A stretch of DNA of 64,000 nt. Source: Brachycybe producta (lineage: Eukaryota > Arthropoda > Diplopoda > Playtdesmida > Andrognathidae). Numbering within the stretch: position 1 is the first letter of the stretch; every line of letters begins with the position of its first letter. A program made the translations under genes and the position numbers. The stretch lies in contig JAUPFP010000016.1 in assembly GCA_036925085.1 (NCBI GenBank), positions 3,553,903-3,617,902 of the forward strand, written 5' to 3'. Of this stretch, positions 34,255 to 47,165 are shown one piece after another. Under the pieces are notes generated by a model, which was not told the origin of the DNA, searched no databases, and was given only the letters and a program-made list of their open reading frames with translations.

Positions 34255-36356
34255 TCCCTTTTAAGCTGGAGTTTTATGAAGTTATGTGTAACCGGAGTTA
34301 TATCCTTCTATAATTTTCAGCACGTTTGATCAGGCGATTTCTTTACACAATCCAATGTCTGCCAACATAAAAAAACATCGCAAGAATATCGGAAATGAAA
34401 TAAGCTTAAATGTATTATCACATTCATGTAGAAGTACTGTTTAATCCGATTCAGTGAATCAACGAGAAGTTTTGAATATTTTTTTTATTTTTTAGTATAA
34501 ATATTGATTATTAAAAATGTACCTAAAATAAATTTAAAAAAAATAGGTTTTGTGTGATTGTCATTTTAGGTCATGGGCGGGCGGGCGGGCGTTCACATTC
34601 ATATAAACATATTAAATTTCAGCATCTTAACTGGAAATTTTTAATAGTTATTTAAATTTTGACATTTAAATTAAGTTAGATTTCATCTGAACTTCAAATG
34701 TAGGTCATTTTTGTTTTCGTAGGTTTATAATATGTCCAAATTGTTTTGAGACCGTATCTACTTTATATATGTGTTTTTTTTTTATACTAGAATGACAAGT
34801 TTCTGAAGTTTAAACATGGCTCTTTCAAGGACCCTTTATTTAAAGGAGTGTTGTTGGTTTTTTCTTTTCTTTGTGTGTGTATATATTCCACTACTTACTT
34901 GGTTTCTTGAGAATAAAAATACCCTTTTCACATCAGAAAACTCACCTTGTTTCCATTTTGTGTTAACCCTTTGATACCATCAGGAGTACTTTTTTTAAAA
35001 CATCTTTTCAATCTTTTGAATGACAGTATTTCAAATAGTTTATTCTCGAATGTGTGTGTACCCTCGAAAGAACTCTTTCAATTCAACCCCTTTTCTTATT
35101 TTGTGTACTTGAATTCATTCTGTTTCTTATTTCACTTTTAATATGTGTCCAGTTTGCACCACTATAGAAAAGGTATTTGAACTCCATTTCTAGTTTTTTT
35201 CTTCTTCTTCTTCTTCTCTTTTGAATATATTGCACATTTATGTAGGGTAGAGGTAACTTACAAGAAAATTCGAGAACTTATAAACTTATATAAAAAAAAA
35301 TGGTTGTTTGGGTTTTTATATAAAAAAGGATTTGGAAACCTCGAGGTTTTTCAACTTTTTATTTGAACCAAAACAAAAAAAGGAGGTGGTAAGATTTCGT
35401 GAGTTTTTGGTATGTTTTTCTCTTCTATAGTAATGGATAATTAGGTTGATATTATCTCTTCCACTTTTTGAATTTAACTGTTGAAAGTAAGAAGAAGAAA
35501 AAAGGGTTCACATTGAAGTTAGCTGATAAATATATGCAAAAGCATAAAATTTGCTGTGCGGCTGAGGTGTGTTTACAAACGCAAATCTCTATGTTAATTG
35601 ATATAACTGAGCGTTTTGCACTCACTTGCATAAATGTATTTTTTTTTTTAAAAAAACCTTATGGTTTTTCTACCGTGTTTCTCTTTTTTAGAAAAGAGCA
35701 GGTGTTCTTTCACATAGAAAGCTTTGCATTTCAACCAAAAATTTCATATAATATGGTGATGATGTTGATTATGTGTGGCTTTGCTGCATGGATGAGATTG
35801 AAGCTTATGTAGTAGTAGGCCTATAAAATGAGATTTTTCTCTCTGTCTCTCGAAATTGAATGCATTCATTTTGGTTTACTCTTTTTTGCTGCAACTAGCC
35901 ATGATCCACTTTGTTTGGTCAGTGGTGGCCAACCGATATTGTACTGTATCTAAACAGGTTATTTAAAAAAGAAAACCAAAACCATATTTCTACATTTTCA
36001 GTATTTGTAAATACAAAGACGAAATTGTGACATAGATGATGAGTTTTAACTGTTTTTACCTTGCTACTTAATAGCAATTAGTGCGTTTTGTTATCATTTT
36101 CTTGTTAAGTAATTTAAATAAAGTACGAAATCATGTAATGGACATTTTTTTTATATTTATTCTTCATATCTCTACCTTTTTTTTTTATTAAAACCCGAAT
36201 TCAACTTGTAATCTTTTGAACAGGGTTTCTGCACTGAATTAGCCTTATTCAAGAGTTAAAAGGTGGGAACTGGTTTTTATGGGGAAATTCTGTTCCCAAA
36301 GTGTTAGTTGAAGTTAAATTGACAAGGTTTTTTTTTTGAGGATTGGGAGGGTTACT
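34226..36356. other. Long gene-free stretch
   Basis: AT-rich DNA with GGGCGGGCGGGC near 34576, a TCT-rich run near 35199-35216 and a 114-codon frame (35468-35812) of lysine/phenylalanine-rich composition with no domain. No gene is supported. Confidence 0.5.
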
Positions 36357-36357
36357 T

Positions 36358-36465
36358 GATGCTACTACAAAAAATATCAACAGACATTCAAGAAAATTAG
36401 CATGAAAAATTGATGCTACTACAAAAAATATCAACAGACATTCAAGAAAATTAGCATGAAAAATT
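36358..36465. repeat. Perfect 54-bp tandem duplication
   Basis: The 54-bp unit starting GATGCTACTACAAAAAATAT occurs twice with no difference (36358-36411, 36412-36465). Perfect identity in decayed surroundings implies a recent duplication or an assembly artefact. Confidence 0.95.
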
Positions 36466-36821
36466 GAAAGTCAGTCTTATTGTGTTGTGAATCAGTATGT
36501 TTTTTTTAGCTTTATTGGTAATAACACTGATAACTTGATAAGTTGTTTGCTTAATCGTGAACATGGATGAAGTTTTTTATGAAAGTTGATGATTTTAGCA
36601 CTACGATTTAGTCGTTAATAAAGTATGTGACTATTGATAGTATTCAATAGATATAAATGACAAAATGTACTGAAAGTTGTTTTGCAAGTTGCACAACTAT
36701 GTAGAGGGTGTGAAAAAGGGTACAGTAGAAACACGATATGGAAGAAAGCTGCCATTTTTAGCGACGTTTTTTTTTATTGACAGGACCGAAAATATATTTA
36801 TTGTTATCCTTTTTTTCTTGC

Positions 36822-37146
36822 AAGTAGATTATTTATTTTGTCCCTGTTGCGTTAGATGGCGCCCCTAGCTCTCGCATACAAATGTACTGACACTCACCTT
36901 CCTTTTTTCACGTGGCAAACTTAATTAATTGCTGGTCGTTATTTCTACACGTGCACTCTTCATTTATATGTTCTGGGGTAAGTTTGTCACGTGCTGATAA
37001 TTAAGGTTGTTTTTGACGCTTTTTGAGCTAAAAGGCTGCATTCGATTTCAACTAATTGGCGACGAGTGTAGTTTGCCGCCTATGGAGGTTGCAGGCGCCA
37101 TCTACCTTGCATTGGCACAAGTATTTTTCCTATGAAAACCCTCTTA
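36822..37146. mobile_element. Family C element, copy C2
   Basis: Starts TTATTTATTTTGTCCCTG, then GTTAGATGGCGCCCC. The body has ACATGT-free blocks CACGTGGCAAACTT, TCTACACGTGC, AAGTTTGTCACGTGCTGATA and GCAGGCGCCATCTACCTTGC shared with C3. It ends ACCCTCTTAA. Three CACGTG E-boxes or near-matches lie inside. Non-coding. Confidence 0.8.
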
Positions 37147-38056
37147 AACGGTTTTCATTGTACTTTGAAAAAATAGTTAGTAGTTTTTTTATATAGTGGC
37201 ACACCAACCAAAAAAGATTGGACACTCACTCCACTTTAACTATATGGAAATACAGAAGTTGTATTATTTAGTTTTCTTTTATGTACTCAGAAGTATTGTC
37301 CGCTTATATGTAGATTTACGGACGAATGATCCGTTATTAGCAGGTTAAGTTGCTTATATATGCATATTTAACTGTAATTTAAAGTGGCAAGACCCCATGA
37401 TGCTCTAAAAACAATGGTGTTTTATTATTTTATTTTTTGCTTACAAAAGTTAGTTTTATTTTTCTTCTTTTTAATGTTATTTCGAGGTAATATATTCTAC
37501 GTTGCTCAATTTTTTTTGTTGTTGTTGTAATGTACACACATACTGTATATATAGCAACTTTAAAGGTTTCTATTTTGGCATGAATTTGTCATGATTCAAG
37601 CAAATGAAATATATATGCCAACTAAGTATTACTTCAAGTGCTATTGAGAGTGAGGAGGAGGGGGAGGGGTAGAAAAGAAAAACGTGAACAAAATTTATAA
37701 TTTCAAGTAACAACAATTTCAGTAAACAACAAGATGTTGAGAAATAGATGAACACAAGTTCAATTTTGGTATAGGCCTACTTGTTTTCTTTTTAATATAA
37801 ATTGTATTGTACAGAGGATGCATTATATTTCATTCATTGATTAGCTAGGATTTTTTTTATGTATGCTGTAACAACAAACCAAATATTATGTTTTGTTGGA
37901 TTGGACATTTTTATGTGTCTCAGGGTAGAATCACGCATGCTGAAAAACCAGCAGAAATAAAAAAAAATATCTCTTATTGCCCTTTTGATATTCTTTTAAA
38001 TTCCTTAAAATGAAATTCTTTGGCAATTCTTCATTATTCGTTTGTGATTCTTCCCT
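37147..38056. other. Gene-free stretch
   Basis: AT-rich DNA. Nothing was recognised. Confidence 0.5.
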
Positions 38057-38059
38057 TAA

Positions 38060-38456
38060 AGCCCCGTTTTTACTATAATTGCTGTCATGAGAGCAACTAT
38101 TGCGAGAACTATCATCGTGCAGACCACATGATAGTCACTATCACACTGTTGCGATAGCACTATCACAACTATCTCGTTTGACTAGATAGTTGATAGTACG
38201 GTCGCAATAGTAATAGTTGTGTGACCGGCGCTTGTAGGGAAATATCCACTTTGTAGGGAAATTTGGCTTTCTGGAGGGAGAGAGAGGCCACACTGTTGTT
38301 GACTCAATTATATCTGTGAAGTAGATGTCACACTGTCGTAACAGAACTATCACGTTACTTCAAGACATGTAGACAGTTGCTATCGTGAGAGTGAACTATC
38401 GCAACTTTCATGACAGCTACTCTCACGAAAGAACTATCGCCGTGAAAACGGAGGCA
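38060..38456. mobile_element. Harbinger-like non-autonomous element (Q)
   Basis: Ends AGCCCCGTTTTTAC and the inverse GTGAAAACGGAGGC with TAA at 38057-38059 and 38457-38459. Repeated AACTATCGC/GCGATAGT motifs fill both arms, a subterminal repeat pattern typical of transposase-binding regions. 397 bp. Confidence 0.75.
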
Positions 38457-38469
38457 TAAGCCTCGTACG

Positions 38470-38740
38470 ATTTCACGACAATGTATTTTATATAGAAGGA
38501 CGGGGTACCCTTGGCACACACGCGATTCCCCCCTCGTAAAAATACATTAAGACAACAACAGCTCAGTGTCCTTCGACTTCATTTTGTCGTCGAAAAGTTT
38601 TTTAAAATGTCGTCCTGTATGCCAAGGCAAATGAGACTCATTTTCCTATAATTTGCACAGCATTACGATTTGTATAAATGTGTATTTTCACCACGTTCGG
38701 GATGAACAATCTAGAATTGATCGTGTGTACCCAGCTTTAG
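38470..38740. repeat. Possible half of a miniature element
   Basis: Ends AGAATTGATCGTGTGTACCC (38713-38732), the inverse of 8118-8139. The opposite end was not identified. Confidence 0.3.
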
Positions 38741-39470
38741 TGTAAGCTCTGAACAAACCGGATGTTTTGTTGGTTTTTCAACTTTTCTTGATTGATAAAT
38801 GATTATTGTTGGTCAACTTTACTCATATCGTCCATTAAATATCATCCGATTGAATACTTTTGGTGTACAATTTCACAAGAGTTAGATCTCAAGACAATCT
38901 TATTTTTTTTTTCTGAGAAAAAAGACATAATGATGTTGTTGTTATTTTTCTTAGTTTTCTTGCTCAATTTTGCAACAAATTTGTATATTGTAGTTTGTGT
39001 GTGTGTTTTTTATGCTGTTTGTAACTTGCATAAATAAAAATAAACCAATGTTTGTTTTCTTCCTAAAATAATATTACGTGAACATATTACAGAATGTGGA
39101 AGTTATTTGTTTAAAAAATATTTTTCTAAGTTTTTATTTATATGTATTTTACTATTTTGTATACAAGAAGAAAAAAAATAATAGTTATTTTGATAATAAT
39201 CATAATATTATTTCTTGTATTCATGACTTTTCTTTTACGCAATCTGCTATGTTTCTTTTGCGGACAGAATATGGAAACAACTGAATAAAAAAATCAATGA
39301 ATAAATATTATTTTGGGATCTGAACTTCTCACGCATTTCAGATTAGAAAGGAGTATTTTTTTTTGTATGTGTTTAGAGGCCATTTTTTTTTTGTTTAGAT
39401 GTTGTTGGGAAAACTGTTACATAATAACTCTGTATAAAGTAGGCCTACAGGGTGTTCAAGTTAACTAGTA

Positions 39471-39689
39471 CAGTAGAACATCGATTATCGGAACTAATGT
39501 CGGACGTTCACATATTTCCGATAATCAAAAAGTTCATATAATTGAACTCCCAACAAAAACGTGGGGGAAAGTAAAGAAAAAACCGATTGCAAAGATTTTT
39601 TTTTTATTTCTATAAGTAAACAAAAAATTGGTTCCGATATATAATCAACGGATTCAATAACCGACGTTCCGATAATTGACGCTGTACTG
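39471..39689. mobile_element. Pogo-like non-autonomous element, copy F2
   Basis: Ends CAGTAGAACATCGATTATCG and the inverse of CAGTACAGCGTCAATTATCG, flanked by TA on both sides. A subterminal hairpin (GATTATCGGAAC/TTCCGATAATC) lies at the left. 219 bp, the shortest and least disturbed F copy. Confidence 0.85.
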
Positions 39690-39728
39690 TATTACTATAC
39701 CCATATGTACACTGAAAAAAGATCCCCA

Positions 39729-40010
39729 TATGTTCAGTGAAAATCGTTTAACAAGCGAAAACGGATATCGCAAGAAAAAAAAATCGGATAACGCGAAATA
39801 TATTTTCGGTCCGTCCTTCAGTATAGACCTATCCGTATACAGTAAGTCCTCAGCTTGTGCGGTTAATTCATACTGGAGGTTTCCGCGTACATCGAAAAAC
39901 TGCTTAAGATGAATCACATTTTTTAACATACAATAGAATGTTGATTATTGGAACTCTAATGTCGGACATGCATAGTTCCAATAATCAAATAAAAATATCT
40001 CTGAAAAAAA
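39729..40010. repeat. Pogo-like end fragments
   Basis: GTTCAGTGAAAATCGTTTAAC resembles the JJ left end. ACAGTAAGTCCTCAGC and ACAATAGAATGTTGATTATTG resemble other pogo-type ends, the latter family F. Complete pairs could not be assigned. The overlapping 78- and 91-codon frames are not genes. Confidence 0.45.
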
Positions 40011-40164
40011 AAACATCCGAAAGCATAAATTCCACTTAATAAATTGAATAATTATAATAGGCTGCCAATGGTATGATGAAAAACTCTGAATCAAGGTCAA
40101 AGTATTATCTAAAAACTATAATTTCAGAGTTTAAAATACAAAAACTATTATTATATATATAATA

Positions 40165-40430
40165 TCCCAGGTATGTGTGTGTAGTAACAAAACCATTGAA
40201 GCACGTCGGAATTTATATAAATTTGAATAAATGAACCGTTTTTTTTTTCTCAAGGTCAACTATATGTTGAACTCTTCTTTTGGACCGTGTAGAAGGGGGG
40301 GAGGGAGAGAAAAGTGGGAGGGGGTGACTGAAATTGAAATGAAAGGAGTAAAAAAAGGAAAAAATGACGCGCATGCGCATAATTGCCTGTGAATTTTGCT
40401 CCCGTCATTTATGACGGGTTACCCCACTAG
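40165..40430 (+). mobile_element. Non-autonomous Helitron, copy 1
   Basis: Starts near TCCCAGGTATGTG and ends with hairpin CCCGTCATTTATGACGGG, then TTACCCCACTAG before T, as for Helitrons (hairpin about ten bases before CTRR, insertion between A and T, no TSD). The body GAAGCACGTCGGAATTTATA and the purine-rich tract match copy 2. No Rep/helicase frame. Confidence 0.85.
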
Positions 40431-40647
40431 TCTGAAATAATATTGCAAACAATATTTCAGAAAACTCTGAAAATTGAAATAAAACTCTTAAAAATACATA
40501 ACGAAGAAAAAGAAACAAAAGTCACAATTTATAGCTATATGGCGCTGAATTACATAAGAGTACTTGTAATTTTCAGAAGTTTTTTCTCAGAGTTATTTTT
40601 TATCGAGCTCTACAAAGGCCGTAACATTTTAAATTGACCACCCTGTA

Positions 40648-42010
40648 TATAAAATAGGTTTGTCTATAAGGTTGTTTTCTCAGGGAGATATTTATGGTCA
40701 TGTCAGCAGCAGCAGCAGCCTGTCAGCCAAAATAAAACGACTTCGATTCATGTGTGCTGTTTATATAAAAAAAACTGTTTTAAGATTACACAGTATTTGA
40801 CATACTGAAAGGTATCAAAAAATCATTGTCACGGTTGTTTGCACTTTTAAAAAAGTTGCCTATTTGGAACACGGTCAGTGTCTGAAGTGTAAAACTCTTG
40901 ATATATGTTCTATATTTTATACAAATTCGCAATTCTCTCAATAAAAACAAGAAACTCGTCAGTCAATTGGAGATGGTTATTCAAAGTTAAGGTACAAGTT
41001 GCATTTAAGTAACACACGTCAAAATTGACTCGTTGCTCAACTTGTCAGATTGACGTATTAACCGAAATGTTTTTGATTTTATAGGTTTTTTTATGGCAAT
41101 AATAATAATAGATCAAAATCACAAATGTGTGTTGCTTTAGTGTAAACGCACAACAATTTCTATAAGAACTTAGCCAAAATTGAAGATGGATCATGGATGG
41201 AAACATGCCACTTGAAATGACTTGATATTCAATTTTAAACTCTTGGAGCAGAGAAACCTCGTCTAAATTTACACAAACCACGTTTTCTTGTATAGGCCTA
41301 CTCTGAAAAAGACATGGTTTTTGTATGTTGGTGGAACCCTACTTTCAGAGGGTTCAAGTAGAAAACTAGAAGTGTTGTCTTCCATTTGTGCCGTAAACAC
41401 AGTGTTTCTGACTACAGTTCATAACTTTGGTTATCATAACAGTAAATGTTTTATAATGGGAATAAAGTAGGGCTTATAGTTAGTTGGTTGACAGATTTGA
41501 GCATTTTCACAATTATTTTTGTGCCAATATTTTTAGAAAATGCTCCAAATTCAGCTGTTGATGGAATTAATGCTTTTGTATTTTGTTTTTTTGGCTGACA
41601 ATTTGTGTCGTGTGACTGCAATATTGGTGTGTTATTGGATGTTAGTACCCAAAAGAACCAGGTCGTCATGATAAAAGTTGAGCAGCAGGGCATGTCTTGA
41701 GATCTGTGTCAGCCAATTTTATAATGTGGGTCGCCAACAAGCACATTCATTCACCACAAACACAGTCAATTGAATAGTTGAAAGAAAAATTGCCCATATA
41801 AATGTTTTATGTCTGATTTGTCATTTACAAATTATATTGCATACTTTATGATTATAGTAGGCAATATATATAAAAAGACAGAATTCATGCAATGCCAGCA
41901 TAGATAGCCACTGTCTTATTTTTTGTGTGCTTAACTTAAGAATACTTGATGTGGTATTTCTGTTTTCAACTTTTGAAACTTTTAATACAACTCTTGAATT
42001 TTATTTATAG
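40648..42010. other. Gene-free stretch
   Basis: A short (GCA)n run near 40708-40718. Otherwise AT-rich unique DNA without recognisable genes. Confidence 0.5.
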
Positions 42011-42326
42011 CCGGGTGGCCAACCTTATTTTTTGGGGGCCATAAATATGGTCCATTAAAGTTCAGACGGGCCACTTTAGTTAAAAATTAGAAATTAACAC
42101 ATATGCGCCATATATTTTAGAACATTGCAATTCAATGAGACACCTGACATTTTTTTCTTCTTCAAAAAATTTAAAGAACTGTGGCTCAAAATTTGAACAC
42201 CAAGCAAAAAGCAAAAAGCACACAATGCATTATTTCATGGAATTTTTTCAGTAAACATCGGCGAGCCACAAATATTTTCAGACGGGCCACCAGTGACGCT
42301 TTTTGTCCATAGGTTTTGCCACCCGA
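42011..42326. mobile_element. hAT-like inverted-repeat element
   Basis: Ends CCGGGTGGCCAACC and the inverse GGTTTTGCCACCCG, with GACGGGCCAC present in both halves. These ends are of a common hAT-type miniature element. The flanks (ATTTTATT and ATTTTATA, offset by a few bases) suggest but do not prove an 8-bp TSD. Confidence 0.55.
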
Positions 42327-45233
42327 GGATTTTATATTCTTAACATATTAAGAGATTTCAAATAAATGAAGTATAAAAGACAATTATTTGTTTTCAGTCA
42401 ATAACTCGGTTAAGTATTTAGTCAAATTGTGAAAAAGTTGTAGGAAATTAATTTGTGCTTTTCTAAAATTAATAAGAAGAGGTTAGTAAGTCATTTTGTC
42501 ACATTTATCTACTAGTAGACTCAGTGACTATGTGATAGATCATGATGATGATGCTTCATAGTGGTTTTTTTTTTGAGGTTATAAACTTGGTCATCCAAGT
42601 TCTCAACCCCTGTCACGCAATCAAGCTTTTAATGATGTGAGTGGCTTTAGATGGTGTTTGTAGTGTTGTTGTCGGTTTGTGGCGGTGGTGCTGGTGGCTG
42701 ACTAATTCGACTGAGTGTATTTTACAAATTAGTGTTTGCTATCTCTCTTATTTGTCTGTTTGTATGTTATGTGTGTGTAGAGAGAGAGAGGGGCCTATGG
42801 AAAGTGGTGGTCGGTTGTGTCAAGATTGTTTTCCTACTGCTGTTGCTGCATTGTTGAATTTTGTGTAAACATTTTGATTGCTTTTGGACGTTGTTTTGGT
42901 CTCTTGATAATTTTTAAAAAGTTGGACGTTTAGAGGCTGTTTTAGCTTTTTATCTTTGTCATCAATGACATCTTTTACATGTTGTTAGTTGATTTCTATC
43001 TTGATTAGCATTTTTATTTGGTCTTTTTTTTGTGTGTACAGTATGTTTTCAGCCTGTGGCATTTACACTTGTAGCTTTTTTTTTTCTTCTGACAAGTATT
43101 CAGCTTCCGGCTTGATTAAATTATTATATGGAATGCTTGTAGTTTGATAATTTATATAAATTAGAAATATTCAGCAAAAATATAATTATAATTTTTTATG
43201 ATGGTTTCACACAAACTATTGGTTGGCGTCGCCACTGAGTAGCGCTACATCATGGCTTCTGTGCAGAAAAAAATTAAAATGATGTGGGGCCCTCCCTGCT
43301 TTCAGTGTGCATGGCTCATTGTCACAGCAGTCCAGTTTTCTTTTCATTTTGTACCTGAAAGACAGAATAATCAGAATTTAAAGAGGCATTTATACACTTT
43401 AAAAACCACCTTAAAGTTGCTTCTAAAAACTGGGACGTACAATTCCTATTATTTATAATTTACAGTGAATCTGGTCATTTATGGGTGGAGTTTTATTTTC
43501 TTTTGTTTTCGAAGGGGAAAAAGGTATTCTTATGATAACATTTACATTGATTTTGTGTTCATCTTTTGACTTTTCTGAAACCTCGAGGGTTTTTTAGACC
43601 CTTTTGCAATTTATATTGTATATTTTGCATTTTTGGTCACTGAATTTCAAATTCAACAACGTTTTTTCTTTTTTTTTTTTTTCTAGTTTTTTTTTTGTTT
43701 CTTATCTTTTAGAAATTAGACCTAATGTTGCTTTTTTGAGAGAGAATTTCTTTCCGTATATATATATTTTTTTAATCTTTTGAGTTGTTTTGGGCATATT
43801 ACTTAATCTCTTGTTAAGTAAAAGTTGTTCAGCGTTTTTTAAATACAGAAATGCATTGCTTAATTTCTTATCTACTTTGTATAGTTATGAGAGCAAATAA
43901 ATATATTCATAATTCTATTAAAGTGAAAGTTTTTTTTTTTTTTGGGGGGGGGGGGAGTATTTTTTTTTTTCGTATATCTATTGTGAGTTTTAAAACAGCA
44001 AAAATTACATATATTTTCATGTTTAGTAAATTGTAGCTTTTCAAACATTTTATTATGAAATACTTTGGCAGATAGATAGAGAGAGAGAGAGAGAGAAGGG
44101 AGGAATCCAACTTTCTCAAAAGTGGAACCTCTGTTATTGATTAGTGAGCTTATCATAATTTCATAAAACCTGGTTATATACTTATGAGATTAGAGGGTTC
44201 GATTTTCATAACCCCTTGTGGGGGAACCTATATCTATGCTTATGTCACAACTTTAAAAAAAAAACATCTTAAAAGTTCCGAATACACGAATTTAAAGTGG
44301 ATTTTCCATTAATTTTTGGGTATAAAAATTAAAGTAGAAAATTTAAAGTTTGCTAGTAATTTCGAAATAAATGAAATATTCAAAATGTTGTTTTCAGATT
44401 TGGGTAATATTAAAAATAATATTTTATGGCCAATTTTATTAAAATGAATCAAATTTTAAAGTTTAGTGGAAAAATAGTATTTAAATTGTACTCTCTCAGA
44501 AGAGCCCTACAGAGTTCCAACATAGAAAAAGCCTCTGTTCATACAAGTGCTCAATAAAAACAACATTTTTATGTTGGAACCATGTTTAGAAGAGGATTCA
44601 AGTTGGAAATTGTAGAGACCTTTTGTTATTTGTAACAACTTTTGAAGTTAACTAATTATATGTAATAATTTACAATTTTGGATGAATGCGCAAATCGGTT
44701 GGTTTGGTAGCTTTTTTTTTTAGGTCAGTTCATTGGATGAAATATTTTACCATCAACGGTTTTTTGTTGTGATTTATTTTTCACGAATTGACTTATGTTA
44801 AAAATAACCATAAATCTACTTGTGAAAAATGAATAATAAAAAAATCGATGATTTTTCTGTGTGTTTACTGAGAAAGAAAGAGAGAGAGAGAGAGAAAAAA
44901 AAAAGAGGAAAACATCTTGAATTTTGATTGATTTTCACACCAAATATTGATTATTGTATATTTTTTTATGTTGTAGCTCTTCGTTGCTATTGTGACATCT
45001 GTAAAGACGATAACCACACTTGTTACACAGAGGGCGTTTGCTTTGCATCTGTCTTCTTGGGAGATAACAAGGAGGAAAAGAGGTCATACAGGTAAACCAC
45101 GGTCCAACCAGCCCTTTTATATGATCCCACATTTGTTTCCATTCTCCAATTTAGGCTTCTTAGGTCCTCATTCAAAACAAGAAACTTTACACTTGATCTT
45201 CAAATTTCAGAAACCTCTTAAAGTGGCTGAATA
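42327..45233. other. Long gene-free stretch
   Basis: It contains TG/GA runs near 42769-42790, a G11 run near 43945, (GA)n at 44077-44096 and 44877-44894. Short frames such as that at 43252 have no domain. No gene was recognised. Confidence 0.5.
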
Positions 45234-45940
45234 GATATTTTGTTTTTCTTCCCCCGGATGGCGCCACTATATATGGGGCGACTGAATAAGCGCCAAATTG
45301 AACAAACGCCAAACTGAATAAGCGCCAGATGGAAGGAACGCCAAACTGAATAAAAGCTAAAAATTTGGCGGTTATTCAGTTTGGCGTTTGTTCAGTTTGG
45401 CGTTTGTTCAATTTGGCGCTCGTTCAGCGCCACCTATATATGTTCTCTTCCTCCTAGCGGCGGTTTTGAGAACATTTTTTCAAGTGAACGTTTTTTAGGA
45501 GAAAACATTAAGAAAAAAATTCAAAATGTTTTAGAAGCTAGAATAGTTGGTTATAACTTATGTTAAACGTTTTTTTTTTCATAAATAATATCTTTTAAAA
45601 TAAACTTTTTATAAAAATTTAAAAAAGGCGAAAATAGTTTTTCATGAAATTTCAATGGAACAACCAAAAAACGGGTCGTTTTTCAAACTGAACTATAAAA
45701 TTGTTTATTTTTTACGATATTGTCATGAAACAACTTTTAGCATAATCTTCTATCATTCTAGTTTTTGAAAACAATTAGAATTTTTTTTTCATAATGTTTT
45801 TTCTAAAAAAAATGTTAGCTTGACGTTTTTTTGTGTCCAAATTTAACAAAAAAAAAATTGGTTGTGGAGCATAGCATTAGCCACTGCAGTGAGAAGCCAT
45901 CCGGGAAGACAAAATTCAGCTATTCAGCCACGTTAAGCAA
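45234..45940. mobile_element. Family D non-autonomous element, copy D2, with E2 inside
   Basis: Aligned with D1: CCCGGATGGCGCCAC at the left, TTTTAGAAGCTAGAATAGTT, AAAACGGGTCGTTTTTCAA-type middle, then GGAGCATAGCATTAGCCACT and CCATCCGGGAAGAC at the right. E2 interrupts it near the left end. Non-coding. Confidence 0.7.
45276..45433. mobile_element. Family E foldback element, copy E2
   Basis: A 158-bp palindrome with a perfect 9-bp TSD CTATATATG (45267-45275 and 45434-45442). Arms are tandem 15-16 bp units of the form CTGAATAAGCGCCAAA. Same length as E1. It sits inside D2. Confidence 0.9.
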
Positions 45941-46819
45941 AGGTTTCAATGTAGAATATCCTGTTTTATTGAACAGTACTAATTTTGAACCTTGTTCAAA
46001 AGGGTTTAAGTTGTAAGTTCAAGTGCCAAGTTTCTTTTTTTTGAATTTGGCCCTTAAACTTCTCTCTCTTCACTAGAAAGAAAAAACTTGTCACAAGCCC
46101 AAGAAGCAAAAAAAAAATGTCGTGATAATCTTTCAGTCTAATTTTGTTCTTCTTTTGTGTCTGCAAACATAAATTTCATTTTCATTTCACCCCGTATTTT
46201 CACCCTCTTTTTTTCCAACTAATTACGAGGTCTTAAGTGTGTTCTTTAAAAAAAATACACGAAATACTCTTTAATAATCACAGCCAGATTTCATAACAAC
46301 AAAAAAAACAGTTTTTTGTGTGTAATAATGTGTGACTTTTTGTGTCATATTTATTTATTCTTGTCTAAATTTTCTAATTTTCTCTTCTTATTTTTTGGCC
46401 ACCCTGTTTCTTTCTCATTTGCATATATGTCATTTTTTTAACCCCTTAAGTTCTCTTAACAATTCCAATTGCTGTGTCACTTTGGTAGTTTTCTTCGTTT
46501 CTTTATGTTGTTGATGATGATGATCAGAATCGTGTCTCAGACAAAAACACAATTGATGGTGTTTGATGCTTTTTTTTTCCTAAGCCAACCAAAAAAATAA
46601 TCATCTTAACATGTTTCTAATTTGTATCAAGTTTGTTATATATATATATATATATTTTTTTTCTTTTTTGTTGTCAACTAAGGAATTAGAAACAACTTGT
46701 TGGTTTCATATAAGTATAAATATAATCAAAAGGCTTAAAAAAATTTGTGTGAGCAGTATGTGTCACTTCAAGTAGTTATTTTTGCATTTCATAAGGGCAA
46801 TGTCAAGAAGAAAGGTAAA
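45941..46819. other. Gene-free stretch
   Basis: It contains a (TA)n run at about 46638-46654 and T-rich DNA. No gene is supported. Confidence 0.5.
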
Positions 46820-46829
46820 TACTGTAGAA

Positions 46830-47058
46830 CAAGCATGTCAAACTCGCGCCCCGCGGGTCGCATGCGGCCCACAACAAATATTTTTGCTGCCCAGTCAATA
46901 TAATAGTAAGCAACAAAAGTTTTAATAAAAATTTCATACTGTACTTTTCGAAGTAAACCCTACGTTTCTATAAAAATTGAAATTTTTTTTTTTGCAGCCC
47001 ACATAAACTTAGACCTTGTTTATTTGGCCCGTGTTAGCCTTTGAGTTTGACATGCTTG
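46830..47058. mobile_element. hAT-like non-autonomous element, copy I2
   Basis: Ends CAAGCATGTCAAACTC and GAGTTTGACATGCTTG with a perfect 8-bp TSD CTGTAGAA (46822-46829 and 47059-47066). The duplicated target is the first eight bases of F3's terminal repeat. 229 bp, opposite orientation to I1. Confidence 0.93.
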
Positions 47059-47165
47059 CTGTAGAACGTCGATTATCAGAACTAATGTCGGACATGACTA
47101 CTTCTGATAATCGAAAGTTCATATAATCGAATTCCCATTAAAAGAAAAGTGGAGAAAAGTAAAGT

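Larger units (their letters stand above)
39448..40645. mobile_element. Tc1/mariner-like non-autonomous element (GG2), composite
   Basis: Ends CAGGGTGTTCAAGTTAA and the inverse TTAAATTGACCACCCTG are flanked by TA (39446-39447 and 40646-40647). The interior holds F2, pieces of other pogo-like elements and a complete-looking Helitron, so most of its 1.2 kb is inserted DNA. Confidence 0.65.
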
